Shown: piece by piece, positions 1 to 9,128 of the stretch | How the letters are laid out: each line of letters begins with the position of its first letter | Position numbering within the stretch: the first letter of the stretch is position 1 | Assembly (NCBI GenBank): GCA_937897665.1 | Contig: CALCPB010000379.1 | Span: 1-24,088, forward strand | Reading direction: 5' to 3' | DNA: 24,088 bases | Source of the DNA: an uncultured Halomicronema sp. | GTDB taxonomy: Bacteria > Cyanobacteriota > Cyanobacteriia > Phormidesmidales > Phormidesmidaceae | Program-made: the position numbers and the translations under genes | Notes under the pieces: model-generated | The model's input: only the letters and a program-made list of their open reading frames with translations | Told to the model about the DNA's origin: nothing | Database searches by the model: none

Positions 1-2689
1 CCTGTATGGTGAGGGCTTCGTCTAGGGCTGGCAATTCTTGGGTCGCTGCTGTCGCATCGTCAAACAGTGTGCCTTCAGCAGTAGCACCTTCGTTAAACAA
101 TGCGAGATCAGTGAGACCATCCGGCTCAACCGACGATGGACTGTCAGCGCCAGCATCGAATAGTGAGAGATCAGTCAGATCATCGCTCACGGCCTCAGCA
201 GCTTCAAAGTCAAGGGAGAGATCTGATTCGGCAGCGATCGCCTCACCCATCAGTTCACTCAGGTCACTGTCGTCAGCGACCTCAGCATCAGCTGCTGCGA
301 CTTCATTGTCAAACAGCCCCCCCAAATCACCCTCAGCCTCAATACTTGCTGCAGCCGCGACGTCCAAGTCACTGGCCGCAGTCTCGTCCAAAAGCACGTT
401 TAAGTCGGCCTCTGTAGCGGTTGTGGGGGCGGCGGCGCTGGTCGGCGTATCCGCGAAGATATCAGACAGTTCGGCATCAATGGCCTCGTCGTCACTGGCG
501 ATCGCCGACAGAGCGGCATCAATATCGCTCGTATCGCTATCGCTCGTATCGTTGGCGGTACCGAACAAGTCGCCTAGATCGGGATCGGTCGCGGCAGCAT
601 CGAAACCGAGCTCATCAAGCTCGGTCGCGGGAGCGGTGGCCGCCACGTCAACAGCCTCGGTGGGCTCGACATCCAAGCCGAGATCGGCAAAGTCATCAAA
701 GTCTGAACTGGTATCGGGATCGGGCGACGCTGACGCTGAGTCAGTTGTGCCGTCGGACTCCGCACCCAGATCTAGGTCGGCGAATTCATCAAAGTCGGTT
801 GAATCAGAACTGACTGCGGCTGATGGCGTCTCATTCGCTGACTCTTCAGAGTGACCCTCGGTCCATAGTTCGTCAAGCGCATCGAGGGCATCTTCGGCGG
901 GGTCGTCCGCTGGCAAGTCATCCGACGACCAAGGGTCAGAAATGGCACCAAAAGAGCCTTCATTATTGTCTATGCTACCTAAGTCCGTCGCTGCAGTCGA
1001 GCGGGGTGTGGTCTCGTCGAGCGCCTCAGCAACGTCTAGATCAAGGTCAATATTGAGATCAGATTCGGGCGTGTCCAGCAGCTCGAAGGCATCCTCTGCA
1101 GGCGCTGCGTCCGTAATTACAGCCGGGATCTCATCGGTGATTGGGGTCTCGTCTGCCGCCTCATCATCAGCGGCTTCTGAAAAACTGTCGAGGAAGACAT
1201 CAAGGCCATCGTCGTCGGCTGCATCGCCCAAGGCCAATTCAGCACTGTCCACTGCCGCTACCGGAGCGGCTGCGACTTCGAGGTTGAGCAGATCAGCGAG
1301 ATCGTCTTCGACCTCACCAACATCGGAAGGCGTGGTCTCAGCGGTGGCTTCGAAGCCTGGTGTATCACCAAAGAGCTCGACGATATCGGTCTGCGTGGCT
1401 GAGGCTTCTTCGTCCAGATCACCGTCGAGTAAATCCGAAAAGTCGTCGGCAATATCAATGTCGGGATTGGGATGCTCGGCGATCGCCGCCTCGGAGTCAG
1501 AAATTTCTTCCCAAGGGGAGTCGAGTTCGGCCACTTCTCCTTCGAAGAGATCGGCGAGGCTATTCAGCTCAGCAGCACCCACAAACGGCTCGCGTGGGGC
1601 GGCTGCGTCCTCGAGTGTGCTGGGCTCAGGGTTAGCGAACGCCTCTAGAGAGGTACTGAGGTCATCACTGTCGAGATCAGCCGCCGCTGCCGGTTCGGCA
1701 TCAGACAGATCTAACCAGTCAAGATCAGCAGCGGCCGCGGTTGCCGGGGCATCATCAGTACCAAAGAGATCCGCAAAGTCAGCGTCTTCAGTGTCTACCG
1801 GGATGTCTCCGAATAGATCGTCTATCTCTGCCGGGGCTGCTGCCTCAGCCATCACCGGCATCAGAGACGTCAGTTCGGCTGACACAGCGATCGCCTCAGC
1901 TTGCCCTGAGAGCACTTGTTCTTGAGCGCGTTTGAGTTCTTTGATGACGACCGGGGCCAGCGACCGGTAGGTTTGCTCTGGGTTGCCGACAGCTTGACTC
2001 GCGGTTGCCGTGAGGGCACACCAAGCCGTCAGGTCAAACTGCTCACCACTGCGCTTCAGGGTCTCACAGCAGGCCTGTAGCGCAGCACGACTAGAGGCTG
2101 AGTCAGCTTGCTTGAACAGCGTCAGCATTTCCCGAAGATGACTGGGGACATCACTGGTAAACACTAACTTAAGAGCACTGTCTTCACGCTCAGTGGCTAG
2201 GGCCGGTACTTTCGGTACTGCCGGGGCGACTGGGGCAGCTGGGGCGGCGGCAGGGGCCGCGGTGGTGTCGACCAAAGTGTTGAGATGAGCTTCGAGACGA
2301 TCAAACACCGGCTCGACATCAGCCATTACCTCTTGGGCTTTGTCTTCGGTCAACCCAAACGGCCCCTGGAGTTCTTCTAAGAGCGCCTGCAGGCCGTCAA
2401 AGAGCTGGAGAAACATCGACTCCAGCGTTCTATCAACTTGGGTCGAGGGGGCTTCTTTGAGGATTTTGAAATAGTCTTCTAAGCGGTGAGAAGTGAGCTG
2501 AATGCTGTTTAAACTCAGCATGGCAGCCCCGCCTTTCACCGAGTGAGCGGCCCGAAAAACCTCATTCATCATCTCTCGATCTTGAATGGTGGCTTGAAGA
2601 TTCAGCAGTCCCTGCTCAATCGTATTTAGGTGATCCTTCGCCTCTTCAATGAAGTATCCCAGGATTCTTTGCTGCTGTTCAGGCATCAT
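1..2689 (-). CDS. CheA-type hybrid histidine kinase, N-terminal part (PilL/HmpE/TaxAY-like), cut by window edge
   Basis: The frame stays open from the ATG at 2687-2689 to the left edge, giving about 896 codons. Residues 1-110 form an Hpt domain: FRAAHSVKGGAAML carries the phospho-accepting His49. Residues from about 140 onward are Ala/Pro-rich, and then come more than 550 residues dominated by Asp, Glu, Ala and Ser, with recurring short motifs of the type FDDFADLGLD or DLFGD. The kinase ATPase, CheW-like and receiver domains expected of a CheA are not reached. A purine-rich GAGGGGGGAT lies about 8 nt upstream of the start. The gene is last in the visible taxis operon, 198 bp after the MCP gene, so it is inferred to take the receptor signal and phosphorylate the CheY- and PatA-type regulators. 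Hpt recognition is firm; assignment to the Pil/Hmp rather than Pix branch is inferred from the non-phytochrome receptor next door. Confidence 0.88.
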   Translation of the reverse strand, partial: MMPEQQQRILGYFIEEAKDHLNTIEQGLLNLQATIQDREMMNEVFRAAHSVKGGAAMLSLNSIQLTSHRLEDYFKILKEAPSTQVDRTLESMFLQLFDGLQALLEELQGPFGLTEDKAQEVMADVEPVFDRLEAHLNTLVDTTAAPAAAPAAPVAPAVPKVPALATEREDSALKLVFTSDVPSHLREMLTLFKQADSASSRAALQACCETLKRSGEQFDLTAWCALTATASQAVGNPEQTYRSLAPVVIKELKRAQEQVLSGQAEAIAVSAELTSLMPVMAEAAAPAEIDDLFGDIPVDTEDADFADLFGTDDAPATAAAADLDWLDLSDAEPAAAADLDSDDLSTSLEAFANPEPSTLEDAAAPREPFVGAAELNSLADLFEGEVAELDSPWEEISDSEAAIAEHPNPDIDIADDFSDLLDGDLDEEASATQTDIVELFGDTPGFEATAETTPSDVGEVEDDLADLLNLEVAAAPVAAVDSAELALGDAADDDGLDVFLDSFSEAADDEAADETPITDEIPAVITDAAPAEDAFELLDTPESDLNIDLDLDVAEALDETTPRSTAATDLGSIDNNEGSFGAISDPWSSDDLPADDPAEDALDALDELWTEGHSEESANETPSAAVSSDSTDFDEFADLDLGAESDGTTDSASASPDPDTSSDFDDFADLGLDVEPTEAVDVAATAPATELDELGFDAAATDPDLGDLFGTANDTSDSDTSDIDAALSAIASDDEAIDAELSDIFADTPTSAAAPTTATEADLNVLLDETAASDLDVAAAASIEAEGDLGGLFDNEVAAADAEVADDSDLSELMGEAIAAESDLSLDFEAAEAVSDDLTDLSLFDAGADSPSSVEPDGLTDLALFNEGATAEGTLFDDATAATQELPALDEALTIQ

Positions 2690-2887
2690 GGCGGACTATC
2701 CCCCCTCGTGCTCGTGTGTGGTGCCCTTGAATTGATCGATCGCGGTATGAAAACTGACTTCCCCATGTCTGCTGCAGTCAGCTGGTTGGGCTAAACACAC
2801 CCTTGCTGAGACATCTTAGTGGGTCGAAAATGTGTACTTTTACAGCACTTAATATTTCTGCAGAGTTGACCGGTGACTGTGTTCCCT

Positions 2888-5692
2888 CTAGCTAGCTGTA
2901 TCCTCCGTTTTGTCTACCTTAAAGCGCTCTACTGAGGTGAGCAGGTCGCGGGCGACGCCCACCAGATTCTGCAACGAGCCTGACACCCGCTGAGATTCTT
3001 GCGAGGTTTCCTGCGCGGTCAGTTCCACCGATTGCATCACCTGCGCCACGGTTCGCGAAGTTTCGGTTTGTTCAACGGTGTCAGCGGTAATAGAGCGCAC
3101 CAAGACGTCAATGCGGTTGGAGACTTGAATAATATCTTCCAGCGATCGCTTCGCCTGTTCTGCCAAGCGGGTGCCCTCAATCACCTGCTGGGTGCCTTCT
3201 TCCATCGCCGTCATTACCCCACTCGTCTCGCTTTGAATTTGCAAGACGATTTGTTCAATTTCTTTCGATGCTTTCGCGGCTCGGTCAGCCAGCTGCCGCA
3301 CCTCATCGGCCACGATGGCAAAGCCCCGACCCGCTTCACCGGCGCGCGCGGCTTCAATACTGGCGTTGAGGGCGAGGAGGTTCGTCCGGGAGGCAATTTG
3401 AGAAATCAAAGCCACAATCTTCGAAATTTCTTGGGAAGACTCGGCCAGACGCTTCACTTTACGAGTCGTTTCCGCCACAGTTTCGCGAATTTCGAGAATA
3501 CCGGCCACCGTCCGTTCCACCGATTCCCCCCCGCGCAGGGCAGTGGCCGAAGCTGACCGCGCCACCTCTTCCGCCTCACGGGCGCTTTCGGCCACCCGCT
3601 GAATCGAATCGGTCATTACCTGCACCGAATTTAAGGTGACGGCTAGCTCCTCGGCCTGTCGCAGCGCGTCAGCAGACAGACTGCGCGCAAAGGTTTCATT
3701 CTCAGCGGAGGCGTTACTCACCTGTCGAGCGGCCGCACTCACCTGTTGAACAATTTCCTGCAGGTTTTGAATCGTCAGGTTAAAGGAGTCGGCGACCGCT
3801 CCCAACACGTCAGCGGTAACTTCGGCTTGAACGGTGAGATCGCCTCGGGCCGCTCCTTCCACATCGTCGAGTAGACGAATCACTTGGCGCTGCAAATCTT
3901 CTTTGGCCTGTTCTTGCTCCTGCGCTTTGCGCTGAGCTTCACTAGTGGTGGTCAAGATCACTCGAGCCATCTGGTTAAAGCCCGTCGATAGCTGCCCCAC
4001 ATCGTCCTCCGCGTAAACAGTGGCGCGAGCGTTGAGGTTGCCTTGAGACACTGAGGCAAATTGTGCCTGCAGGTTTTCTAAGCCTTGTTTGGGCCTGCGG
4101 TTAGCCAGGTGCCCAACTCCGGCCGCAGTGCCGAAACCAGCTAGCCCAGCCGCGATCGCCATCGCCGGGGGAATGCCCCGAGGCAGCTTCTGTTCGGGCA
4201 ACAGACTGGCCCCGATAAAGTTAACAGCAGCGACGGTGAAAGCTGAGACTAAGCCCGTCACGCCCGCAATCATGATTTGCTTTTTATCGATAGAGGCGTT
4301 TTCTAAAAACGCTAAGCTGCCCTGTTCAACTTGCGCTGAGGCCGTTTCATCGTCATCAACCTGGGCAAAGGCAGGCAGCTGATCCGCTGTTTCGGAGATG
4401 CTGAACATCTCTTCGTTCTCAAGACTGGCAGAGCTGTTGTCATCGAGGGCAAAGTCGGAGGCGCCGAAACTCGTCTCGCCCGTATCATCGTGGGCGTTAA
4501 AGCCAGAACTCCCGGCAGAAGGGCTAGTAAACCCGGCAGAACTATCCGTCAGCTCAAAATCAGGAATGCTGCCCAGATCGTCAAATTCATCAAACTCGTC
4601 TAAGAAATCGACGTTACTTTGACTACTGGAACTGTCATCAGCGATCGCCGCACCATTGTCAGTAAAGCTGAGCTCATCGTAGGTTTCACCCGTAGGGCTG
4701 TCGTCAAGCGGGTAAGCTGAACTCGAAAAATCCTCGGCAATTGCCGCCTCAGAAATATCGGGAGACTCGGCCACAGGTTCGGCCATAAATAGCGTTTGCT
4801 CATCGGCTCCCATTTCCATCGTGGCGTCTTCCGGCAGCAAGCTGTCATCGTAGTCGCCGTAGTCGAGTTCCTCTGCCATATCGAGCCCCGCTTCCATTTC
4901 GGTTGGAGCCGTTGCCACGTCAATATCAATCGCACTCGGGTTGGCCAGCGGTTCAGGATCAGTCTCAGCAGTTTCTAAATTTTCAAAGGCCGAAAACGGA
5001 TCATCCCCCGTCATTTCTGATGCAGGCATGTCAATGTCTGACAAATCAAGGCTGGCACCAAAAGGCGTTTCTTCAGGCATATCGGCCAAGTCTGGCTCAG
5101 AAACGCTAGGAGCGGCGAAAGGATCTGCAGTCGCCGACGAGGCTTCAGAGACGGAGGGCGGAAAGTCTTCGGCGGGCAGATCAAAGGGACTGGCAAAGGC
5201 ATCGTCGGCGTCAGTCAAGTCGTTGGACAACTCCAAATCAACCTCAGCTGCGCTCAGATTAAAATCAGTCAGATCTTCTTCTTCAAAAATCTCAGGCGCA
5301 CCCGCATCGTGCTCGGCAAAAGCTTCTTGGGGAATTGAGAGGTCAGCCAACGTGGCATTGCCATCGGTCATGCTCTCAACGTCAACATCATCGGCACCGT
5401 AAGAGGACGTGGCAGCCGACTGCTCTTCGGCATAGGACAAGCCGTTGTGGGCAAAGTCAACAAACTCCGGGTCTGATGTGATGTTGAGCACCGCCTGATA
5501 CTGATCGCGAGCTTCGCTATAGCGATGTAAGCCATAGCAATAGATATGCCCCCGGAGCAGCAGCACGCTGGGATCCGTAGGATAGTCGGCAGCAAGCTGA
5601 TCGATAATCCCGGCAGCATCTTCGTAGCTGCCTTGCATGTAGGCTCTTTCAGCTTTCTGATATGCTTGAGTATAATCAGTGCTCGACGCCAT
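2888..5692 (-). CDS. Methyl-accepting chemotaxis protein with N-terminal TPR and long acidic linker (PilJ/HmpD-like)
   Basis: This 934-residue taxis receptor has TPR-like helices at residues 6-92, a disordered Asp/Glu/Ser/Ala-rich stretch at about 95-465, two hydrophobic segments at 473-498 and 507-530, HAMP at about 533-588 with [14 protein letters not shown], a second HAMP-like unit at about 607-660, and an MCP signalling hairpin. The hairpin tip begins [20 protein letters not shown] near residue 763, close to the canonical sequence that binds CheA and CheW. The loop between the membrane segments is only about 9 residues, so there is no periplasmic ligand domain, and no GAF domain as in PixJ. 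Input therefore probably comes from the cytoplasmic TPR/linker part or through pilus partners. AGGAGAGAGGAA just upstream of the ATG supports the start. It sits 39 bp after cheW and 198 bp before cheA. Confidence 0.92.
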   Translation of the reverse strand: MASSTDYTQAYQKAERAYMQGSYEDAAGIIDQLAADYPTDPSVLLLRGHIYCYGLHRYSEARDQYQAVLNITSDPEFVDFAHNGLSYAEEQSAATSSYGADDVDVESMTDGNATLADLSIPQEAFAEHDAGAPEIFEEEDLTDFNLSAAEVDLELSNDLTDADDAFASPFDLPAEDFPPSVSEASSATADPFAAPSVSEPDLADMPEETPFGASLDLSDIDMPASEMTGDDPFSAFENLETAETDPEPLANPSAIDIDVATAPTEMEAGLDMAEELDYGDYDDSLLPEDATMEMGADEQTLFMAEPVAESPDISEAAIAEDFSSSAYPLDDSPTGETYDELSFTDNGAAIADDSSSSQSNVDFLDEFDEFDDLGSIPDFELTDSSAGFTSPSAGSSGFNAHDDTGETSFGASDFALDDNSSASLENEEMFSISETADQLPAFAQVDDDETASAQVEQGSLAFLENASIDKKQIMIAGVTGLVSAFTVAAVNFIGASLLPEQKLPRGIPPAMAIAAGLAGFGTAAGVGHLANRRPKQGLENLQAQFASVSQGNLNARATVYAEDDVGQLSTGFNQMARVILTTTSEAQRKAQEQEQAKEDLQRQVIRLLDDVEGAARGDLTVQAEVTADVLGAVADSFNLTIQNLQEIVQQVSAAARQVSNASAENETFARSLSADALRQAEELAVTLNSVQVMTDSIQRVAESAREAEEVARSASATALRGGESVERTVAGILEIRETVAETTRKVKRLAESSQEISKIVALISQIASRTNLLALNASIEAARAGEAGRGFAIVADEVRQLADRAAKASKEIEQIVLQIQSETSGVMTAMEEGTQQVIEGTRLAEQAKRSLEDIIQVSNRIDVLVRSITADTVEQTETSRTVAQVMQSVELTAQETSQESQRVSGSLQNLVGVARDLLTSVERFKVDKTEDTAS

Positions 5693-5731
5693 TTCCTCTC
5701 TCCTGCCATTTAAGCAATCTAAATACAGCGG

Positions 5732-6265
5732 TTAGGCCGCCCAGCGAGCTGACCTCAGAACAGCGACGTGATCCAGTAGCCGAACCACTCGCTCAGAGTC
5801 ATTTTCTTCCATCGCCCACTCTCCCTTCAGAAAGGGGGCCATCGTATCAGGCGTCCCCTGAGAAAGATTGAGGTTTTCGAGATCCATCCAATCTGTTCCA
5901 ACAATCTGATTAACCGCCAAGCCTAACATAGTTCCCTGTTCTTCAACCGCAATGACAGGGATCTCAGGTCGGTCGGTATTCAGCTGCGTGGCATAACCCA
6001 GAAATTGACCTAAATCGGCAACCCAGATGACGCGACCTTGTTCATTTAGGGTACCTAACAAAAGCGGTGACACATTAGGAACTGCCGTAATTCTGTCAGG
6101 AGGGTGCTCAATAATGCGCCGAATTCCCGTCGCTGGCAGGGCAAACTCATCACCTGAAGTAACAAAAAAGCGCAGGTAAAGTTCGCCTTCGGGCGTTTCC
6201 AGTTCTTGCAGCTCGGGACCTTGTTCTTGCCCTCTGCCCGTTAAAAAATCGGGATTGCCGACCAT
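5732..6265 (-). CDS. CheW-like adaptor protein (PilI/HmpC/TaxW-like)
   Basis: The 177-residue protein has one CheW domain at about residues 27-170: a beta-rich start (LYLRFFVTSGDEFALPATGI), then IRRIIEHPPDRITAVPNVSPLLLG, then GRVIWVADLGQFLG, all typical of the family. CheW proteins bridge receptor hairpin tips and the CheA regulatory domain in cytoplasmic signalling arrays. It lies between the CheY gene (21 bp upstream) and the MCP gene (39 bp downstream) on the same strand, so co-transcription is likely. The first 25 residues are Gln/Glu-rich and outside the domain. GAGGGATAGAG lies upstream of the ATG as a loose ribosome site. Its role as adaptor for the MCP and CheA of this locus is inferred from position. 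Confidence 0.9.
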   Translation of the reverse strand: MVGNPDFLTGRGQEQGPELQELETPEGELYLRFFVTSGDEFALPATGIRRIIEHPPDRITAVPNVSPLLLGTLNEQGRVIWVADLGQFLGYATQLNTDRPEIPVIAVEEQGTMLGLAVNQIVGTDWMDLENLNLSQGTPDTMAPFLKGEWAMEENDSERVVRLLDHVAVLRSARWAA

Positions 6266-6286
6266 CTGTTTCTCTATCCCTCACTA

Positions 6287-6655
6287 CTATGCTCGAAGCA
6301 ACTGTTTGACCGTACCAATCAGCTCTGTTGGTTGAAACGGTTTGGCAATGTAGGCATCAGCGCCTTGTTTCATGCCCCAATAGCGGTCAAATTCTTCCCC
6401 TTTGGAAGAACATAAAATAACCGGAACATGCTGGGTAATGGGGTCAGCTTTAAGCCGGCGGCAAACTTCATAGCCATTCATACGAGGCATCACAATGTCG
6501 AGCACGACGAGATCAGGATGTTCACCCGCTTGAATTTGTGCCAGGGCCTCAACGCCATCGGTTGCGGCAGCGACCTCTAAGCCATTTCCCCTTAGCAGTT
6601 CAGTGATCATTTCCCGTTGGGGAATACTATCCTCCACCACTAAAACCATGCTCAT
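6287..6655 (-). CDS. Single-domain response regulator, CheY/PilH/HmpB-like
   Basis: The whole protein (122 residues from the chosen start) is one receiver domain: acidic pocket E8-D9 (VLVVEDS), phospho-acceptor D53 (LVVLDIVMP), and conserved K105 (YIAKPF) before the last helix. There is no output domain, so it is expected to act by binding partner proteins, as PilH and CheY do, in control of the type IV pilus motor. The ATG at 6653-6655 is preferred because the product then begins MSMVLVVEDS like its relatives. A TTG 12 nt further upstream (6667) is open and has AGGGAAG in front of it at a rather long spacing. The cheW gene follows after 21 bp. Unlike the rest of the operon, the gap upstream to the PatA-type gene is large (about 550 bp), so this gene may have its own promoter. 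Confidence 0.9.
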   Translation of the reverse strand: MSMVLVVEDSIPQREMITELLRGNGLEVAAATDGVEALAQIQAGEHPDLVVLDIVMPRMNGYEVCRRLKADPITQHVPVILCSSKGEEFDRYWGMKQGADAYIAKPFQPTELIGTVKQLLRA

Positions 6656-7209
6656 AATATTCAACAACTCGCAAATTGGCTTCCCTGATGCAATTTTTTA
6701 GATTTAATTGGCTGGTCTGAGCAATTACTACAGCTTGCTAACTGAATCGATATCCTGTGCTTTTTAAGGTACCCCAAACCTACAAAATGCTTGCGATCTG
6801 CATTAATTGGTTAACTTGTGATGGCTTGGCTGAATGGTGATTGGGGCTGCGAAACTCAAGATTGCCTCCGAACTAGATGTGATTGGCTAGCAGGTCGCTA
6901 GGTCTGCGGGTTCTCATCAGCCTCTGGTGAGCAATCAAACCCAGAGAAGACTAACCGTTGAAGCAGTCCTCAGAAATATGATTCGCCCCAAAACTATAGG
7001 CGGTTCCACCCCAAACAGAGCCTGCCAGAGCACCGCCATCATCTAAATATGTGTTGAAGTCAAGCAAATTTAGCGATGAAATTCTGATTTGGCAAGGGTT
7101 GGCCACGGCGATCGCGGAATCTGTTATCGATTCAACCGAGCCCATTGAGGCAGCACGGCATCGCTGGCATGAGCGGTCAGAGTAGTGGACCAAAGCCGTT
7201 TTGCCATGT
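6656..7209. other. Intergenic gap inside the taxis locus
   Basis: About 550 bp separate the PatA-type gene from the CheY gene, although both are read on the minus strand. The half next to cheY (6656-6950) is AT-rich and has no convincing ORF; it is a natural place for a promoter of the cheY-cheW-mcp-cheA block, but no -35/-10 pair is clear enough to mark. A small stem (CTCTGG at 6922-6927 with CCAGAG at 6941-6946) lies just beyond the stop of a doubtful small ORF and lacks a T tract. Confidence 0.5.
6951..7145 (-). CDS. Doubtful small ORF (64 aa) with a Gly-rich tail after a GG pair
   Basis: From an ATG at 7143-7145, 65 bp after the stop of the PatA-type gene and on the same strand, an ORF of 64 codons runs to TAG. 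An upstream TTG would make it 80 residues. The second half reads FNTYLDDGGALAGSVWGGTA then YSFGANHISEDCFNG, that is, an acidic Leu-containing stretch, a Gly-Gly pair, then a short Gly/Ser/aromatic tail with one Cys. That layout loosely resembles double-glycine leader peptides cut by peptidase-containing ABC exporters, but no exporter or modification enzyme is visible nearby. No Shine-Dalgarno sequence is seen. It is not recognised as a known family, and it may be chance reading in an untranslated gap. Confidence 0.28.
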   Translation of the reverse strand: MGSVESITDSAIAVANPCQIRISSLNLLDFNTYLDDGGALAGSVWGGTAYSFGANHISEDCFNG

Positions 7210-8460
7210 TTACGAAAAGGCCGAGGGGTTCGTTTCTAACTCTGGATCATCTTTAATGGCCTCGGCCAAGAGGCGATCGGGGTTGAGTCGGGCCGGGTTG
7301 CCCAAGCCAACATACCGTTCCACCAGAGTCAGTAACTCTTGCGCGCCAAAAGGTTTGGTGAGATAGTCCGTAGCCCCAGCCATGCGAGCTTTAACGCGAT
7401 CAATAAACCCATCTTTGCCCGTCAGCATAACAATCGGAGTTTGTCGAAAGCGGGTTGATTGCCGCAGCATGGCGCAGAGTTCATAGCCTTCGAGCTCTGG
7501 CATGGCAATATCGCAAAGAATGAGATCAGGCTGCAGTTGAAATAGCAGGCTGAGCGCTCGCAGCGGGTTGCCGATGGAAGTCGCCTCGTAGCCATGACTA
7601 TCAAGAATTTGCTCCACGGTTTGGCGAATCGTGAGACCATCATCGACACACACAATGCGCGGCACTTGGGTGGCATGCCATTCTTCTGGGGCGCTGTCAG
7701 CGGTGGGGGCAGCGGCCATATGAGGCAGATGAATGAGTCCCTGCCGGACGTAGGGATAGATTGACTTGGCAATGGTGACGACATTCCGGTTGAGATAGCG
7801 AGCCATCTGCTGTATCGAAGTCTGACCATCCATCCAACTCAACAGCCGCTTGGTTTTCTCATCATTGCGATGGATGGGGAGATCATCCACGACCGCTGGG
7901 CACTGATGCGGTGACTGAATATGCGGGTAAAACTGGTTCCAGGCCTGAATGTGGGTGGTGATGGTGGCGATGAAGGAGCTGATCTCAAAGGTGGTGAGTT
8001 GGGGACTGAGACCGGCCGCTAGTTTGAAGACGAAAGAGCCCTGGTGCAGACTCAGCACATCAAACAAGGTTTCATGCACCATGCCGCTGAGAATGGTGCG
8101 CCCCTGCTCGGGGGTGAGGGTGTGATTCTCTAACAGCGCCCATAGATAACCGTATTCGGGAGAGTTAAAGGTGGCGATCGCGGGCACATCGACGTCTTTG
8201 AGAGCCGCTTCCAGGCTGTAGCGATGCAAATATTCCTGAAGACGGCTGAGCTGGCCATCAGTCGCGCCTGCATAGACAATCTGGCCGTTGAGAAAAAAGA
8301 TCAGCCAAGACCGAGGCGAATAACTCTGAGCGGCAGATAGAGCCGAGCTGGGTGCAGCGACAGGCGCATAGGCTTCGACATAAAGCTCACCGGTTCTTTG
8401 CCCTAACTCAATGAGCTGCAAGATGCTGCGAATGTCAATTTCGGCGAGTTGCCCCTGCAT
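7210..8460 (-). CDS. PatA-type response regulator (PATAN domain + receiver), PilG/PixG/HmpA-like
   Basis: From the chosen ATG (8458-8460) the product has 416 residues. It begins MQGQLAEIDIRSILQLIELG, the typical opening of PatA-type N-terminal (PATAN) domains. An alpha-helical middle follows, then a C-terminal receiver domain from about residue 268 (RIVCVDDG, acidic pair D273/D274), phospho-acceptor D317 (LILCDIAMPEL) and K369 (YLTKPF). An in-frame ATG at 8557-8559 would add 33 residues that do not look like the domain; neither start has a strong ribosome site. PATAN regulators lead the pix and pil/hmp operons of cyanobacteria, and the PilG/PixG class acts on type IV pilus motility, setting direction in phototaxis. 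It is first in this operon and divergent from hmpF, from which it is separated by about 670 bp. Confidence 0.87.
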   Translation of the reverse strand: MQGQLAEIDIRSILQLIELGQRTGELYVEAYAPVAAPSSALSAAQSYSPRSWLIFFLNGQIVYAGATDGQLSRLQEYLHRYSLEAALKDVDVPAIATFNSPEYGYLWALLENHTLTPEQGRTILSGMVHETLFDVLSLHQGSFVFKLAAGLSPQLTTFEISSFIATITTHIQAWNQFYPHIQSPHQCPAVVDDLPIHRNDEKTKRLLSWMDGQTSIQQMARYLNRNVVTIAKSIYPYVRQGLIHLPHMAAAPTADSAPEEWHATQVPRIVCVDDGLTIRQTVEQILDSHGYEATSIGNPLRALSLLFQLQPDLILCDIAMPELEGYELCAMLRQSTRFRQTPIVMLTGKDGFIDRVKARMAGATDYLTKPFGAQELLTLVERYVGLGNPARLNPDRLLAEAIKDDPELETNPSAFS

Positions 8461-9128
8461 AGGATGTAGCCAATTCTCGATCAGTGGTGGATGAAGCTTA
8501 AATGCAACAGCAGCTGAGAGCTGGACGGCAGGCGGCGATCGCCCGACAGCAGATCTCATTACCGTCCGCAGAGGTCAGGGTGAGGGCCACTTAGCGAGTG
8601 CCATGCGCCGCAGAATGCTCCCAATCGTAGCAGCATCCTCGCCGCCTAGCCCATTGTCTCCAATCATATGGTCTACCGTGGCTAATGTCGCTAGATGCAA
8701 CAGGACTACACCTCATGACGAAACTCAGCAATAGCTCAGGCATTTGATGGTCGGACCCGTGAATGGTTACATCCGTAGGTGGGCAATCATGCGATGTCAG
8801 TGAAACAGTCCCGAAGAACGGCCTCCAGGGAGACGAAAGAGACCGAACCTGACACACTCACAGGTTGGGATCAGAATTGGCGTATACAATTATCGACAGT
8901 CGAGACATGTAGTGCGGGTTTCCCATATCTTGGGCAACATAAGTTAGTTTAAGAGCAGGCGACAGGGGTCGCAGACCCGCCGCGAGAACAGGGCAAATAT
9001 AGGTGTCATTAGAAGCGTTACCGATGTTGCGAGTGCAGATTTGGTATTGCAGGTAACGGTTCTTCTGAGTCAAACATCTCAAGGTTATAGGCACCCAGTG
9101 ACCACGATACGGGAAGAGGAAGACAAGC
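8461..9128. other. Divergent intergenic region between the taxis operon and hmpF
   Basis: About 670 bp lie between two outward-reading genes and should hold both promoters. Two minus-strand ORFs of 78-88 codons exist here, but their translations are rich in Arg, Cys, Trp and His, show no domain and have no ribosome site, so they are not called. No confident -35/-10 pair, inverted repeat or terminator was found. The last bases before hmpF (GAGGAAG near 9114-9120) are its ribosome site. Confidence 0.5.

Noticed and set aside
6..1925. Long plus-strand ORFs (282 and 327 codons) rich in Ser and Ala
   Set aside because: They are antisense readings of the Asp/Glu/Ala linker of CheA; the minus-strand frame is continuous with the Hpt domain.
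4941..5402. Plus-strand ORF of 153 codons rich in Ser and Lys
   Set aside because: It is antisense to the acidic linker of the receptor gene and has the same composition artefact.
6620..6628. GGGAATACT, resembling the hormogonium sigma J-box as I remember it
   Set aside because: It lies inside the CheY coding region, encodes conserved residues on the other strand, and points antisense to the operon.
8591..9094. Two minus-strand ORFs of 88 and 78 codons between the PatA-type gene and hmpF
   Set aside because: No ribosome site or domain, and a composition heavy in Arg, Cys, Trp and His; they lie in the divergent promoter region.
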